In this document: positions 42,756 through 51,817 of the stretch, one piece after another
How positions within the stretch are numbered: the stretch's first letter is position 1
Layout of the letters: each line of letters starts with the position of its first letter
Assembly (NCBI RefSeq): GCF_014946725.1
Contig: NZ_JACFXY010000001.1
Coordinates: 744,001-808,000 of the forward strand
Reading direction: 5' to 3'
DNA length: 64,000 bases
From: Mixta mediterraneensis
GTDB taxonomy: Bacteria; Pseudomonadota; Gammaproteobacteria; Enterobacterales; Enterobacteriaceae
Translations under genes and position numbers: made by a program
Notes under the pieces: model-generated
What the model was told of the DNA's origin: nothing
The model's database searches: none
What the model saw: the letters and a program-made list of their open reading frames with translations, nothing else

Positions 42756-44321
42756 ATGAATCTTCGCCTCTGCCTGTTCAGCCTGCTGCTTCTGCTACCG
42801 CTGTTTGCCAACGCCGGAACGGCGGCAGACTTCGCTGCGGCCAGCCGCACGCAGCAGGTCGCCTTATTACAACAATGGGCCGCCACGCCAGATGTTAGTC
42901 GTTTGCCATTGCTGCAAGCGCTGAAAGCGGAAAGCGTGGTCATCGACCAAAACAAACAGCCGTTCAGCCGGATGGGTGACAAACTGCTGCCGCTTGATGC
43001 CAGCCTACAGCCAACCGGCAACGTGAAAAAAGTTTTCATGAACAACCGGCTGCGCGTCTTAGTGGCTGGCGCGCTCGCCGCTCACCAACTGGTTAGCGAT
43101 AATGCCAGCTTACGCCTGCGCGCTGCCCGGCAACTGCAAAACGACGGCGTTGCCGATCAGCTACCGTTGATCGAAAAACGCCTTGCCGCTGAGCAGGATA
43201 GCCATGTGCACGCTGCGCTGGCGATGGCGGCGGCCAGCCTGCAACTCGCCGATCCTCAACCCCTGGTGCGCCTGAAAGCCGTCAAATTGCTGGGCGAATC
43301 AAGCGATCCGAATACGCAGGCCAGCCTGCAACGCTTAACGCAGGCCAGCAACGAACCCGACGCGACGGTGCGTGAAGCGGCGACCGCGAGCCTGCACCAA
43401 ATCAAACAGCGCCTGATGTGGGGCGATCTGCTCGGTCAGGCATTTAGCGGCCTGTCACTCGGTTCCATCTTGCTGTTAGCCGCTCTGGGTCTGGCTATTA
43501 CCTATGGCTTGCTTGGCGTGATTAACATGGCCCACGGCGAAATGCTGATGCTCGGCGCCTATGCGACCTGGTTTGTGCAGAATTTGTTTCAGCAGTTCGC
43601 GCCGCAGTATCTGGCGTGGTATCCGCTGCTGGCATTGCCGGTCGCGTTTCTGCTCACCGCCTGTATTGGCATGGCGCTGGAGCGCACCATCATTCGTCAT
43701 TTGTATGGCCGTCCGCTGGAAACCCTGCTGGCGACCTGGGGCATCAGCCTGATGCTGATCCAACTGGTGCGTATGCTGTTCGGCGCGCAGAACCTTGAAG
43801 TCGCTAACCCAAACTGGCTGTCGGGCGGCTTACAGGTATTGCCCAATCTGGTCCTGCCGTGGAATCGCATCGCGGTGATCCTGTTTGTAACGGGCGTGCT
43901 GGCGCTGACCTGGCTACTGCTGAACCGCACCCGACTCGGCATGAACGTGCGGGCGGTGACACAAAACCGCGCCATGGCCGACTGCTGTGGTGTGCCAACC
44001 GGACGCGTGGATATGCTGGCCTTTGGCCTCGGTTCCGGTATTGCCGGATTAGGGGGCGTGGCGCTGTCGCAGCTGGGGAACGTCGGGCCGGAATTAGGTC
44101 AGGGTTATATCATCGACTCCTTCCTGGTGGTGGTGTTGGGCGGTGTTGGGCAACTGGCGGGAACCGTAGTGGCGGCCTTTAGCCTCGGCATTCTTAATAA
44201 AGTGCTGGAGCCACAAATCGGAGCGGTGCTCGGCAAAATCCTGATCCTGGTGATTATCGTGCTGTTTATTCAGAAACGTCCGCAAGGTCTGTTTGCGGTG
44301 AAAGGAAGGGTGACTGACTGA
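42756..44321 (+). CDS. urtB: Urea ABC transporter permease UrtB
   Basis: The ATG at 42756 (MNLRLCLFSLLLLLPLFANA) gives 521 residues. After a signal-like first segment there is a soluble Ala/Gln-rich helical region (about 25-225) typical of proteobacterial UrtB, then a LivH-type permease (about 230-515) with GVINMAHGEMLMLGAYATW and AVTQNRAMADCCGVPTGRVDMLAFGLGSG, the EAA-like loop. The open frame 87 bp upstream runs through the hairpin and is not used. The stop overlaps the urtC start. Confidence 0.95.
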   Translation: MNLRLCLFSLLLLLPLFANAGTAADFAAASRTQQVALLQQWAATPDVSRLPLLQALKAESVVIDQNKQPFSRMGDKLLPLDASLQPTGNVKKVFMNNRLRVLVAGALAAHQLVSDNASLRLRAARQLQNDGVADQLPLIEKRLAAEQDSHVHAALAMAAASLQLADPQPLVRLKAVKLLGESSDPNTQASLQRLTQASNEPDATVREAATASLHQIKQRLMWGDLLGQAFSGLSLGSILLLAALGLAITYGLLGVINMAHGEMLMLGAYATWFVQNLFQQFAPQYLAWYPLLALPVAFLLTACIGMALERTIIRHLYGRPLETLLATWGISLMLIQLVRMLFGAQNLEVANPNWLSGGLQVLPNLVLPWNRIAVILFVTGVLALTWLLLNRTRLGMNVRAVTQNRAMADCCGVPTGRVDMLAFGLGSGIAGLGGVALSQLGNVGPELGQGYIIDSFLVVVLGGVGQLAGTVVAAFSLGILNKVLEPQIGAVLGKILILVIIVLFIQKRPQGLFAVKGRVTD

Positions 44322-45397
44322 TGACGCAGCCCATGACTTTAACCGTGGCGCGTAAGGCGCCACGCCTGACGCTCAGTATCGGCACCTTAGTCGCGCTTGC
44401 GCTGCTGGTGATGCCGTTTCTGGCGCTGTTGCCCGCCACGCATCCGCTGGCCATCTCCACTTATACACTGACGCTGGTAGGCAAAATTCTCTGTTACGCC
44501 GTGGTTGCTGTTGCGCTCGATCTGGTTTGGGGCTACGCAGGATTGCTGTCGCTAGGTCACGGTCTGTTTTTCGCATTAGGTGGTTATGCAATGGGTATGT
44601 ACCTGATGCGCCAGGCATCGGGCAATGACTTACCCGCATTTATGACCTTTTTGTCGTGGAACGAGATGCCTTGGTTTTGGGCAGGAACGCAACATTTTGC
44701 CTGGGCCTTGTGCCTGATTGTACTGATGCCGGGCGTACTCGCGCTGGTGTTCGGCTTCTTCGCCTTCCGATCTAAAATCAAAGGCGTTTATTTCTCGATC
44801 ATGACGCAGGCGCTGACTTATGCCGGGATGCTGCTGTTTTTCCGTAACGAAACCGGTTTTGGTGGCAACAACGGCTTTACCGGCTTCACCACCCTGCTCG
44901 GCTTCAGCATCACGGCTACCAGCACGCGCATCGGGCTGTTTGTCGCCACCGTTCTGCTGCTGCTGCTGAGCCTGGCCGCAGGATTTGCACTGACACGCAG
45001 CAAATTTGGTCGCGTATTAACAGCGGTACGTGATGCTGAAAACCGCTTAATGTTTTGCGGCTATGATCCAAAAGGTTTCAAGCTGTTTGTCTGGACGTTG
45101 TCAGCTGTGCTGTGTGGTCTGGCGGGCGCGCTTTATGTGCCGCAGGTTGGCATCATTAACCCCAGCGAAATGTCGCCTACTAACTCCATTGAAGCCGCTA
45201 TTTGGGTAGCGCTCGGCGGGCGTGGCACGCTGATCGGCCCGCTGCTTGGCGCTGCTATCGTTAACGGCGCAAAAAGCTTTTTTACCGTTGCCTTCCCGGA
45301 ATACTGGCTGTTCTTCCTTGGTCTGATGTTTATCCTGGTCACGCTGTTTCTGCCGCGTGGCGTGATTGGCCTGCTACGCCGGAGGAAAGATGACTGA
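44321..45397 (+). CDS. urtC: Urea ABC transporter permease UrtC
   Basis: The second inner-membrane permease has 358 residues and about ten hydrophobic segments of the LivM type: VWGYAGLLSLGHGLFFALGGYAMGMY, VRDAENRLMFCGYDPKGFKLFVWTLSA (ATPase-contact loop) and WVALGGRGTLIGPLLGAAIVNGAKSFF. The ATG shares a base with the urtB stop, and its last 8 bp overlap urtD. Confidence 0.95.
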   Translation: MTQPMTLTVARKAPRLTLSIGTLVALALLVMPFLALLPATHPLAISTYTLTLVGKILCYAVVAVALDLVWGYAGLLSLGHGLFFALGGYAMGMYLMRQASGNDLPAFMTFLSWNEMPWFWAGTQHFAWALCLIVLMPGVLALVFGFFAFRSKIKGVYFSIMTQALTYAGMLLFFRNETGFGGNNGFTGFTTLLGFSITATSTRIGLFVATVLLLLLSLAAGFALTRSKFGRVLTAVRDAENRLMFCGYDPKGFKLFVWTLSAVLCGLAGALYVPQVGIINPSEMSPTNSIEAAIWVALGGRGTLIGPLLGAAIVNGAKSFFTVAFPEYWLFFLGLMFILVTLFLPRGVIGLLRRRKDD

Positions 45398-46181
45398 ATC
45401 CTTGTTTACCCAGCCGCATCCCTCTGATCGTTACCGCGCACAAACCGATCCGGTTTTGTTGCTGGAGAAAATTAACGTTTCATTTGATGGTTTTCGTGCC
45501 CTGACCGATCTTTCGTTACAGATCGGCATCGGTGAATTGCGCTGCGTGATCGGCCCCAACGGCGCTGGTAAAACCACACTGATGGATGTGATCACCGGCA
45601 AAACGCGGCCTGATAATGGTCGGGTGGTTTACGACCAGGACAGCGATCTCACCCAGCTTTCACCCGTCGATATTGCCCGCGCAGGGATTGGCCGAAAATT
45701 TCAAAAACCTACCGTTTTTGAGGCGCTAACGGTGTTTGAAAACCTGGAAATCGCCCTGAAAACCGATAAGTCCGTCTGGGCCAGCCTGCGCGCCAGGCTG
45801 AATAGTGAGCAGCAGGATCGCATCGATGATGTGCTGAAACTGCTGCGCTTAGGCGGCGAACGTAAGCGCAGAGCCGGTTTACTGTCGCACGGGCAAAAAC
45901 AATTTCTGGAAATCGGCATGTTGCTGGTGCAGGAGCCGCATCTACTGTTGCTGGACGAACCGGCGGCAGGCATGACCGATGCCGAAACCGATTATACCGC
46001 CGAACTGTTACGCAGCCTGGCGGGCAAACACTCGCTGATGGTGGTGGAGCATGACATGGGCTTTGTCGAAACCATCGCCGATCACGTCACGGTATTGCAT
46101 CAGGGTCAGGTCCTGGCTGAAGGATCGTTGCGCGATGTGCAGGCCAACGAGCAGGTTATCGACGTTTATCTGGGGCGTTAA
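45390..46181 (+). CDS. urtD: Urea ABC transporter ATPase UrtD
   Basis: The ATG at 45390 (MTESLFTQPHPSD), with GGAGGAA directly upstream inside urtC, gives 263 residues. ABC motifs: Walker A GPNGAGKTT, Q-loop before FQKPTVFEALTV, signature LSHGQKQFLEIGMLL, Walker B LLLLDEPAAG and the switch His in MVVEHDMGF. The variant LSHGQ signature is normal for LivG/UrtD proteins. Confidence 0.95.
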   Translation: MTESLFTQPHPSDRYRAQTDPVLLLEKINVSFDGFRALTDLSLQIGIGELRCVIGPNGAGKTTLMDVITGKTRPDNGRVVYDQDSDLTQLSPVDIARAGIGRKFQKPTVFEALTVFENLEIALKTDKSVWASLRARLNSEQQDRIDDVLKLLRLGGERKRRAGLLSHGQKQFLEIGMLLVQEPHLLLLDEPAAGMTDAETDYTAELLRSLAGKHSLMVVEHDMGFVETIADHVTVLHQGQVLAEGSLRDVQANEQVIDVYLGR

Positions 46182-46182
46182 C

Positions 46183-46881
46183 ATGTTACAAGTTACTGAA
46201 CTGAATCAATATTACGGTGGAAGCCATATTTTGCGTGGCCTGTCGTTTGAGGTAAAAATCGGTGAAATCACCTGTTTGTTAGGCCGTAATGGCGTCGGTA
46301 AAACCACATTACTGAAATGTTTGATGGGAATGATCCCAGCCAAATCGGGTGAAATTCGCTGGCAGCAAAACGTGATCAATGCGCGCAAACCGCATCAGCG
46401 CGTGCAGTCCGGCATCGCTTATGTGCCGCAGGGGCGTGAAATTTTTCCGCGCCTGACGGTAGAAGAGAATTTGCTGATGGGCCTGTCGCGCTTCTCCGCT
46501 TCACAGGCGAAACAGGTGCCGGATGAGATCTATCAGCTATTTCCAGTGCTGCTTGAAATGAAATCGCGGCGCGGCGGCGATCTTTCTGGCGGACAGCAGC
46601 AGCAGCTGGCGATCGGACGGGCGCTGGCCTGTCGTCCGCAGCTCTTAATTCTCGACGAACCCACCGAAGGGATCCAGCCTTCCGTGATCAAAGAGATCGG
46701 GGCAGTGATCCGCCAGCTGGCACAGCGTGGTGATATGGCGATCCTGCTGGTGGAGCAGTTTTACGATTTTGCGGCCGAGCTGGCAGACAGTTATCTGGTA
46801 ATGTCGCGTGGTGAAATTGTTCAGCGCGGCCGTGGTGACAGCATGGAAACGGACGGCGTGCGCGGACTGGTCGCGATTTAA
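46183..46881 (+). CDS. urtE: Urea ABC transporter ATPase UrtE
   Basis: The ATG at 46183, one base after the urtD stop, gives a 232-residue LivF-type ATPase: Walker A GRNGVGKTTLLKCLMG, signature LSGGQQQQLAIGRALA, Walker B LLILDEPTEGIQPS and switch His-equivalent LLVEQFYDFA, where Gln replaces His as in other UrtE/LivF proteins. It completes urtABCDE. No urease genes are near; the imported urea would go to urea carboxylase and AtzF. Confidence 0.95.
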   Translation: MLQVTELNQYYGGSHILRGLSFEVKIGEITCLLGRNGVGKTTLLKCLMGMIPAKSGEIRWQQNVINARKPHQRVQSGIAYVPQGREIFPRLTVEENLLMGLSRFSASQAKQVPDEIYQLFPVLLEMKSRRGGDLSGGQQQQLAIGRALACRPQLLILDEPTEGIQPSVIKEIGAVIRQLAQRGDMAILLVEQFYDFAAELADSYLVMSRGEIVQRGRGDSMETDGVRGLVAI

Positions 46882-46908
46882 GGCAGCTTTTCAGCTGCCT
46901 GATAAGTC

Positions 46909-47922
46909 TTACAGCAAGCCAGTTTCAACCGAAAAATGTCGCTGCTGGCCGGGTGCCAGCGCAATCAACGTACCGGCGCGCTGTGCGGCACGAAAGCCTT
47001 CAGGCCGACAAGTGGCTGGCAGGATATAGGCGGCAACCTGCTGATCGTGATTGTGTAGCATCCAACGCGTTGCGTGAGGAAACTGCGAGGTGGAAAAGCG
47101 CGTCATTAAGGCGTAACCCTGCGGTGAGTGCAGCTCAAACTGTACTTCGTCGCCATAGCGGGCCAGATCGTCAGCGAAGAAGACGATTTCAGGATCGCAC
47201 ATCTCCGGCTTATCCAGCTGTCTGAAGGATTGCGGATCCTGCGCCAACTGTGCGGTATAGGCGCGCCACGATGGCGTTGGCTGGACATGAGCAGGAACAG
47301 AAGTGCGTAATGCAAATGCATCTTCAGGAATGGACTGCCGGAAATATCCCTGCTCTATCCATGCACTGTTGAGATGACACATATACTGCAAAGGCATTGG
47401 CGCACCCGCCAGGTTTTTTACCGTCATCTCAATATGCAACCGTGATTCATTAGCTGACAAACGCACCGCTGGCATCGCCAGATAGTGATGGCCGAACCCT
47501 TTCACATATTCCGTTTCGCCTTCCAGCGATACCCTGCCCTCTTCCAGGGCAATCCAGGCCTTGTCCATGCGTGCACACGCTATTTCGCCATGCAGCGGAT
47601 GGTCGTCATCAGGCGCAGGACAGCCGTTTGCCAGCAGGCCCGAGTGAAAAGCAAAACAGCCATAAGTATCAATGATTGAAGAACCCGCAAGTGGCTGTTT
47701 AAAACTGTGCCCCATGGTTAGCGAATGTCCGTCAAAGTTCGCATCCCAAATCATCTGCCCATAAAAGGGCAGCACAATTACACTGCCGCACCGCGTGTTT
47801 ATACGCACGGCCTCAATGCCCGCCGGGTAACGGAATAGCTCAACCTTAAAGTCATCACTTTGCAGCAGCGTACTGGGGGTGTCATAAAACTGATCGCGAC
47901 GTAACGGTAGACGGGTTTTCAT
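46909..47922 (-). CDS. deoX: DUF4432 aldose epimerase-like protein, probable DeoX
   Basis: The 337-residue protein has the beta-sandwich pattern of galactose mutarotase-like proteins, with PFYGQMIWDANFDGHSL, HPLHGEIACARMD (likely active-site His) and MPLQYMCHLNSAW. This DUF4432 type accompanies deoK and deoP in Salmonella and some E. coli, where it is called DeoX, a putative deoxyribose mutarotase. Its start overlaps the stop of the permease gene by 4 bp, and it is last in the deoK-deoP-deoX unit. Mutarotase activity is inferred. Confidence 0.78.
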   Translation of the reverse strand: MKTRLPLRRDQFYDTPSTLLQSDDFKVELFRYPAGIEAVRINTRCGSVIVLPFYGQMIWDANFDGHSLTMGHSFKQPLAGSSIIDTYGCFAFHSGLLANGCPAPDDDHPLHGEIACARMDKAWIALEEGRVSLEGETEYVKGFGHHYLAMPAVRLSANESRLHIEMTVKNLAGAPMPLQYMCHLNSAWIEQGYFRQSIPEDAFALRTSVPAHVQPTPSWRAYTAQLAQDPQSFRQLDKPEMCDPEIVFFADDLARYGDEVQFELHSPQGYALMTRFSTSQFPHATRWMLHNHDQQVAAYILPATCRPEGFRAAQRAGTLIALAPGQQRHFSVETGLL

Positions 47923-49244
47923 TGCAGCTCCTCCACCAGGCGCCCGGACGCGATGGCCTGATTTTTATGGCGCAGTTCACCCCAGAAGTAAAAACCGACC
48001 CAGGCAAAGCACAGCAGCGATACGCCAAAAGCCAGTTGCATCGATCCCAGATGGTCGGAAGCGAAGCCTTGCAGCGCGGGCACGAAAGCCGCACCGACGA
48101 TAGCCATAACGATAAATGCCCCCGCCACTTCAGTGTATTTATTGTCCACGGTGGCGAGCGTTCCCGCATAGATAGTCGCCCAGCAGGGTCCAAACAATAC
48201 GCTGACGAAGACAGCAGCATAAACGGCGGTAAAGTTGGGCACCAGCATGACATAGGCCAGCGTCAAAACGCCCAGCACCGAATAAGCGATCAGCACTTTT
48301 TCTGCCCGGAAGCGCGTCATCAGGAAGTTAGCGACAAATTTACCGATAAAGAAACAGATAAAGCTGTAGATCATAAAGTTGGAAGCGTGACGCTCATTGG
48401 TTGCGCCCAGCGTCAGCGCCAGACGGATGGTGAATGACCACACTGCCACCTGCATGCCGACATAGAGAAACTGCGCCATAATGCCACGTTTAAAATGGCG
48501 GTTATGGGCCAGATAGCGAAAGGTTTCACCCAGCGATGGCTGTGATTTTTTGCTGCTTTCCGGCTTGCAACGTGGATAGCGGGTAAACATAAACAGCAGC
48601 ATGACCACCACTAACACCATTACCAGATATTTATACGGTTCCAGCGTGTGCTCCAGCATACTCAGACGAAACGCATGAGCCTGATCGACCGACATGCCTG
48701 CCATCTGGTTTGCCAGGCTTTCCCCATCCTGAAACACCAGATATTTCCCCAGCACGATGCCCATTAACGCCCCGATCGGATAAAACGTCTGGCTGATGTT
48801 CAGCCGCAAGGTGGCGCGATCGCGGTGACCAATCATTGAGCTATAGGTATTCGCTGCGGTTTCAAGGAAGCTCAGGCCAATGGCAATGGCAAAAATTGCC
48901 GCGAGGAACATGGTGTAAGTCGCCATATGCGACGCCGGATAAAACAGTACGCAACCGACAATATAGAGCGCCAGCCCCATCAGAATGGCCAGCTTATAAC
49001 TGGCTTTACGGATCACCAGCGAAGCCGGGATGGCAATCAGAAAATAGCCGCCATAAAAAGCACTTTGCACCAGGGCGCTGGCGAAGTCACTCAGGGCAAA
49101 AACGCTTTTGAACTGGGTGATTAAGATGTCGTTCAGGCTCGCGGCACAGCCCCACAAGGGGAACAGACAAGAGAGCAAAATGAACTGGAACAGCGGTGTT
49201 TTATTCAAATAGCCATCAGGTTGCTGAACAGTGTTCTGTTGCAT
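47919..49244 (-). CDS. deoP: Fucose-permease-family sugar:H+ symporter, probable deoxyribose permease DeoP
   Basis: The 441-residue protein has twelve hydrophobic segments and the FucP-type start PLFQFILLSCLFPLWGCAASLNDILITQF, with ETAANTYSSMIGHRDRATLRLNISQTFYPIGA in TM4-5, a hallmark of this MFS family. Position between deoK and deoX points to 2-deoxyribose as substrate, as in the Salmonella deo cluster; L-fucose itself is unlikely since no fuc genes are near. Confidence 0.82.
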   Translation of the reverse strand: MQQNTVQQPDGYLNKTPLFQFILLSCLFPLWGCAASLNDILITQFKSVFALSDFASALVQSAFYGGYFLIAIPASLVIRKASYKLAILMGLALYIVGCVLFYPASHMATYTMFLAAIFAIAIGLSFLETAANTYSSMIGHRDRATLRLNISQTFYPIGALMGIVLGKYLVFQDGESLANQMAGMSVDQAHAFRLSMLEHTLEPYKYLVMVLVVVMLLFMFTRYPRCKPESSKKSQPSLGETFRYLAHNRHFKRGIMAQFLYVGMQVAVWSFTIRLALTLGATNERHASNFMIYSFICFFIGKFVANFLMTRFRAEKVLIAYSVLGVLTLAYVMLVPNFTAVYAAVFVSVLFGPCWATIYAGTLATVDNKYTEVAGAFIVMAIVGAAFVPALQGFASDHLGSMQLAFGVSLLCFAWVGFYFWGELRHKNQAIASGRLVEELQ

Positions 49245-49253
49245 GACTCGACC

Positions 49254-50171
49254 TCAGTGAACGTTAAGAAAACGCTGGAAGGTTTCCGCGTCGGGATAGG
49301 AGCGCTGAGTACCGCGCTCCGTCACACTGCAGGCGGCATACGCTGACGCCTGCTGCATCGCTTCCAGGATATTGCCGGTTTTTACCAGCATGTAAGCAAA
49401 GCAGCCGATAAACGCATCACCGGCCCCACTGGTATCCACTGCCCTGACCGTTACGGGGGCGACCTGATGCAGATCATCATTGCTCATCCATAGCGATCCC
49501 CGGCTGCCGAGAGTGATGATCAGGTTTTTCAGCCCACGCTTAAGCAACGACTGTCCGGCAAGTTTTACCTCTTCATCGCTGCTGACCGGCATACCCGTCA
49601 AAATTTCGAGTTCGGTTTCATTCGGCATAAAAAAGTCACACTTGCAGGCGTACTGAATATCCAGATTCGCGACGGCGGGCGCAGGATTCAGGATGACCTT
49701 AATGTCATGCTGACGGGCGAAGTCGATCGCGTAATAGACCGTTTCAGGCGGGATTTCGAGTTGCAGGATCATAAGCTGACACGCTTTCAGCGCATCAGCC
49801 GCCGCATCAATATCTGCGGGTTTAAGCTGCTGATTGGCCCCCTTAACGATCAGGATACGGTTCTGCGACTGCTCATCGACAAAAATTGGCGCGACGCCAC
49901 TTGAAGTGCCAGGCGCGGTAGTGACATAGCGCGTATCCACACCTTGCTGTTGCAGGTTCGCCACTGTGTTAGGAGCAAACAGATCGTCACCGACTTTGCT
50001 GATCATCATGACCTTACCGCCCAACTTCGCCGCCGCAATGGCCTGGTTAGCCCCTTTTCCACCGCAGCCGATGGCAAAATCGGGCGCTTCCAGGGTTTCT
50101 CCCGCCTTCGGTAGGTGATTGGTATAGGTGATGAGATCCACCATATTCGACCCAATAACGGCTATCTCCAT
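49254..50171 (-). CDS. deoK: Deoxyribokinase (PfkB/ribokinase family)
   Basis: The ATG at 50171 (MEIAVIGSNMVDLITYTNHL), with GGGAGG at good spacing, gives 305 residues, close to Salmonella DeoK. Signature 1 is IGCGGKGANQAIAAAKLGG (about 35-53) and signature 2 with the catalytic base is AVDTSGAGDAFIGCFAY (about 245-261); NPAPA and FFMPNETELEILTG are also ribokinase features. The opening residues match DeoK rather than RbsK. It would phosphorylate 2-deoxyribose to the 5-phosphate for DeoC. It is first in deoK-deoP-deoX. Confidence 0.87.
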   Translation of the reverse strand: MEIAVIGSNMVDLITYTNHLPKAGETLEAPDFAIGCGGKGANQAIAAAKLGGKVMMISKVGDDLFAPNTVANLQQQGVDTRYVTTAPGTSSGVAPIFVDEQSQNRILIVKGANQQLKPADIDAAADALKACQLMILQLEIPPETVYYAIDFARQHDIKVILNPAPAVANLDIQYACKCDFFMPNETELEILTGMPVSSDEEVKLAGQSLLKRGLKNLIITLGSRGSLWMSNDDLHQVAPVTVRAVDTSGAGDAFIGCFAYMLVKTGNILEAMQQASAYAACSVTERGTQRSYPDAETFQRFLNVH

Positions 50172-50203
50172 CATTTCCTCCCGGATAGTTTTCAATCTTT
50201 AAA

Positions 50204-50219
50204 TGTTATAAAAGTAACA
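50204..50219. promoter_or_regulatory. DeoR-type operator, deoK side
   Basis: TGTTATAAAAGTAACA fits the 16-bp E. coli deo operator TGTTAGAATTCTAACA at 12 positions with both TGTTA/TAACA arms intact. It lies 33 bp upstream of deoK. Confidence 0.75.
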
Positions 50220-50310
50220 ATAAAAATTCACATAAGTTAATTTTGTGACAAAAACCACATCCTGGAATGGTTATTAAAACGGTGAAATGAAGATTGACGC
50301 GATAGCTCAG

Positions 50311-50326
50311 TGTTATTATTTTAACA
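50311..50326. promoter_or_regulatory. DeoR-type operator, deoC side
   Basis: TGTTATTATTTTAACA fits the same operator at 13 of 16 positions and lies 26 bp before deoC. Its centre is 107 bp from the other operator, so DeoR could bridge both and shut the divergent promoters together. Confidence 0.77.
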
Positions 50327-50351
50327 AAACAACATCAAACTGGAGATTGTC

Positions 50352-51032
50352 ATGACCCTGCCTGCTCTGAACTACGCCGACTATATCGACCATACTCTGC
50401 TCGCCGCTGACGCTACCGAAGCGCAAATTTGTCGTCTCTGTGCCGAAGCCTGACAGCATCATTTTTATGCGGTGTGCGTAAATGCCGGTTATGTGCCACT
50501 GGCAGCGCAATGTCTGGCCGACAGTGAAGTGAAAGTCTGTTCAGTCATAGGTTTCCCGCTGGGAGCAACCTTAACCACGGTGAAAGTCTTTGAAACCCAG
50601 GCCGCCATCGCTGCGGGTGCGCAGGAGATCGACGTGGTGATTAATGTGGGCTGGCTGAAGAGTGACAATATGGCGGCGGTGGCAGCGGAGATTGCTGCGG
50701 TGCGCGAAGTTTGCGGGGCGATCCCATTAAAGGTAATATTGGAAACCTGCCTGCTTGATCAGACGCAAATCATTAAAATTTGTGAGATTTGTCGTGATTT
50801 GCAGGTCGCTTTTGTGAAAACTTCAACCGGTTTTAGCCATGGCGGTGCGCGCATTGAAGACGTACAGTTGATGAAAGCCAGCGTGGGTGACAAGGTCGCG
50901 GTGAAAGCTTCCGGTGCAGTGCGCGATCGTCAAACGGCGCAGGCGATGATTGACGCGGGCGCAACGCGCATTGGCACAAGTTCCGGCATCGCCATCGTCT
51001 CCGGCCAGGCGCCTTCCACTTCAGGATATTAA
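50352..51032 (+). pseudogene. deoC: Deoxyribose-phosphate aldolase, interrupted by an in-frame TGA
   Basis: From ATG 50352 the frame runs to 51032 (226 residues if read through), with TGA at 50451-50453 (codon 34) between RLCAEA and [14 protein letters not shown]. The rest is complete: [31 protein letters not shown], the Schiff-base Lys in [15 protein letters not shown] and [31 protein letters not shown]. It belongs to the short DeoC group (B. subtilis type), not the long E. coli type. Arg is common at codon 34, so CGA to TGA is the likely change. Restart at 50472 would lose the first 40 residues, including DHT. The enzyme splits deoxyribose-5-phosphate into acetaldehyde and glyceraldehyde-3-phosphate. 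Confidence 0.9.
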
Positions 51033-51048
51033 ACACACAGAGATGACC

Positions 51049-51813
51049 ATGGAAACCCGGCGCGACGAACGCATTTATAAGCTGGCTCAGGCGCTTAAGC
51101 GCACCGACAAACTGCACCTGAAAGACGCAGCACAACTGCTGGGCGTCTCCGAGATGACCATCCGCCGCGATTTGACGGAGCCAGCCTCCACGGTAGTGCT
51201 ATTGGGTGGTTATATTGTCAGCGATCCGAAAAGCCACGCCGGGCACTATTTTATCTCAGATCAGCACGGGCAAAATGCCGCCAGAAAGCAGCGCCTGGCG
51301 CAGGCGGCCGCCAGTTTGATTAGTGAAAATGATACGGTATTTTTTGATTGCGGCACCACGCTGCCCTATATCGCTGATGCCATTCCTGACACTTTGCCCT
51401 TCACGGCCATATGCTGCGCGATGAATACCTTTCTGGCATTGAAAGAAAAACCAGCCTGCAATGTGATCTTAAGCGGTGGAGAATTTCATGCCGATAATGC
51501 CCTGTTCACACCCATTGGCGCGCATTCCATCCTTGATGATCTCTGTCCAACCCTGGCGTTTATCTCGGCGGCCGGCGTCGATAAAGATCAAGGCGCAACC
51601 TGCTACAACACCAATGAATTAGCCATGAAACACCACGCGATGTTGCGTGCATGTCAGCGAGTGCTGGTGGCAGACAGCAGCAAATATGGCAAAGTGCTGC
51701 CCGCCCGCATTGGCGAACTGCGGCGTTTTGATCTGCTGGTGAGTGATAGCGCGCCGGATCAGGCGCTGAAAAACTGGCTGACGCAACAAAACATTCCGCT
51801 GCGCCTGCCATAA
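51049..51813 (+). CDS. deoR: Deoxyribose/deoxynucleoside operon repressor, DeoR
   Basis: The ATG at 51049 (METRRDERIYKLAQAL) aligns with E. coli DeoR (252) and gives 254 residues; an in-frame ATG two codons earlier is possible. The N-terminal DeoR helix-turn-helix is LHLKDAAQLLGVSEMTIRRDL (about 22-42), followed by VVLLGGYIVSDPKSHAGHYF and the sugar-phosphate-sensing domain with FFDCGTTLPYIADAI, NTFLALKEKP and FISAAGVDKDQGATCYN. The inducer is expected to be deoxyribose-5-phosphate. It follows deoC by 16 bp. With deoC broken, inducer would accumulate whenever DeoK works. Confidence 0.9.
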   Translation: METRRDERIYKLAQALKRTDKLHLKDAAQLLGVSEMTIRRDLTEPASTVVLLGGYIVSDPKSHAGHYFISDQHGQNAARKQRLAQAAASLISENDTVFFDCGTTLPYIADAIPDTLPFTAICCAMNTFLALKEKPACNVILSGGEFHADNALFTPIGAHSILDDLCPTLAFISAAGVDKDQGATCYNTNELAMKHHAMLRACQRVLVADSSKYGKVLPARIGELRRFDLLVSDSAPDQALKNWLTQQNIPLRLP

Positions 51814-51817
51814 ACGA

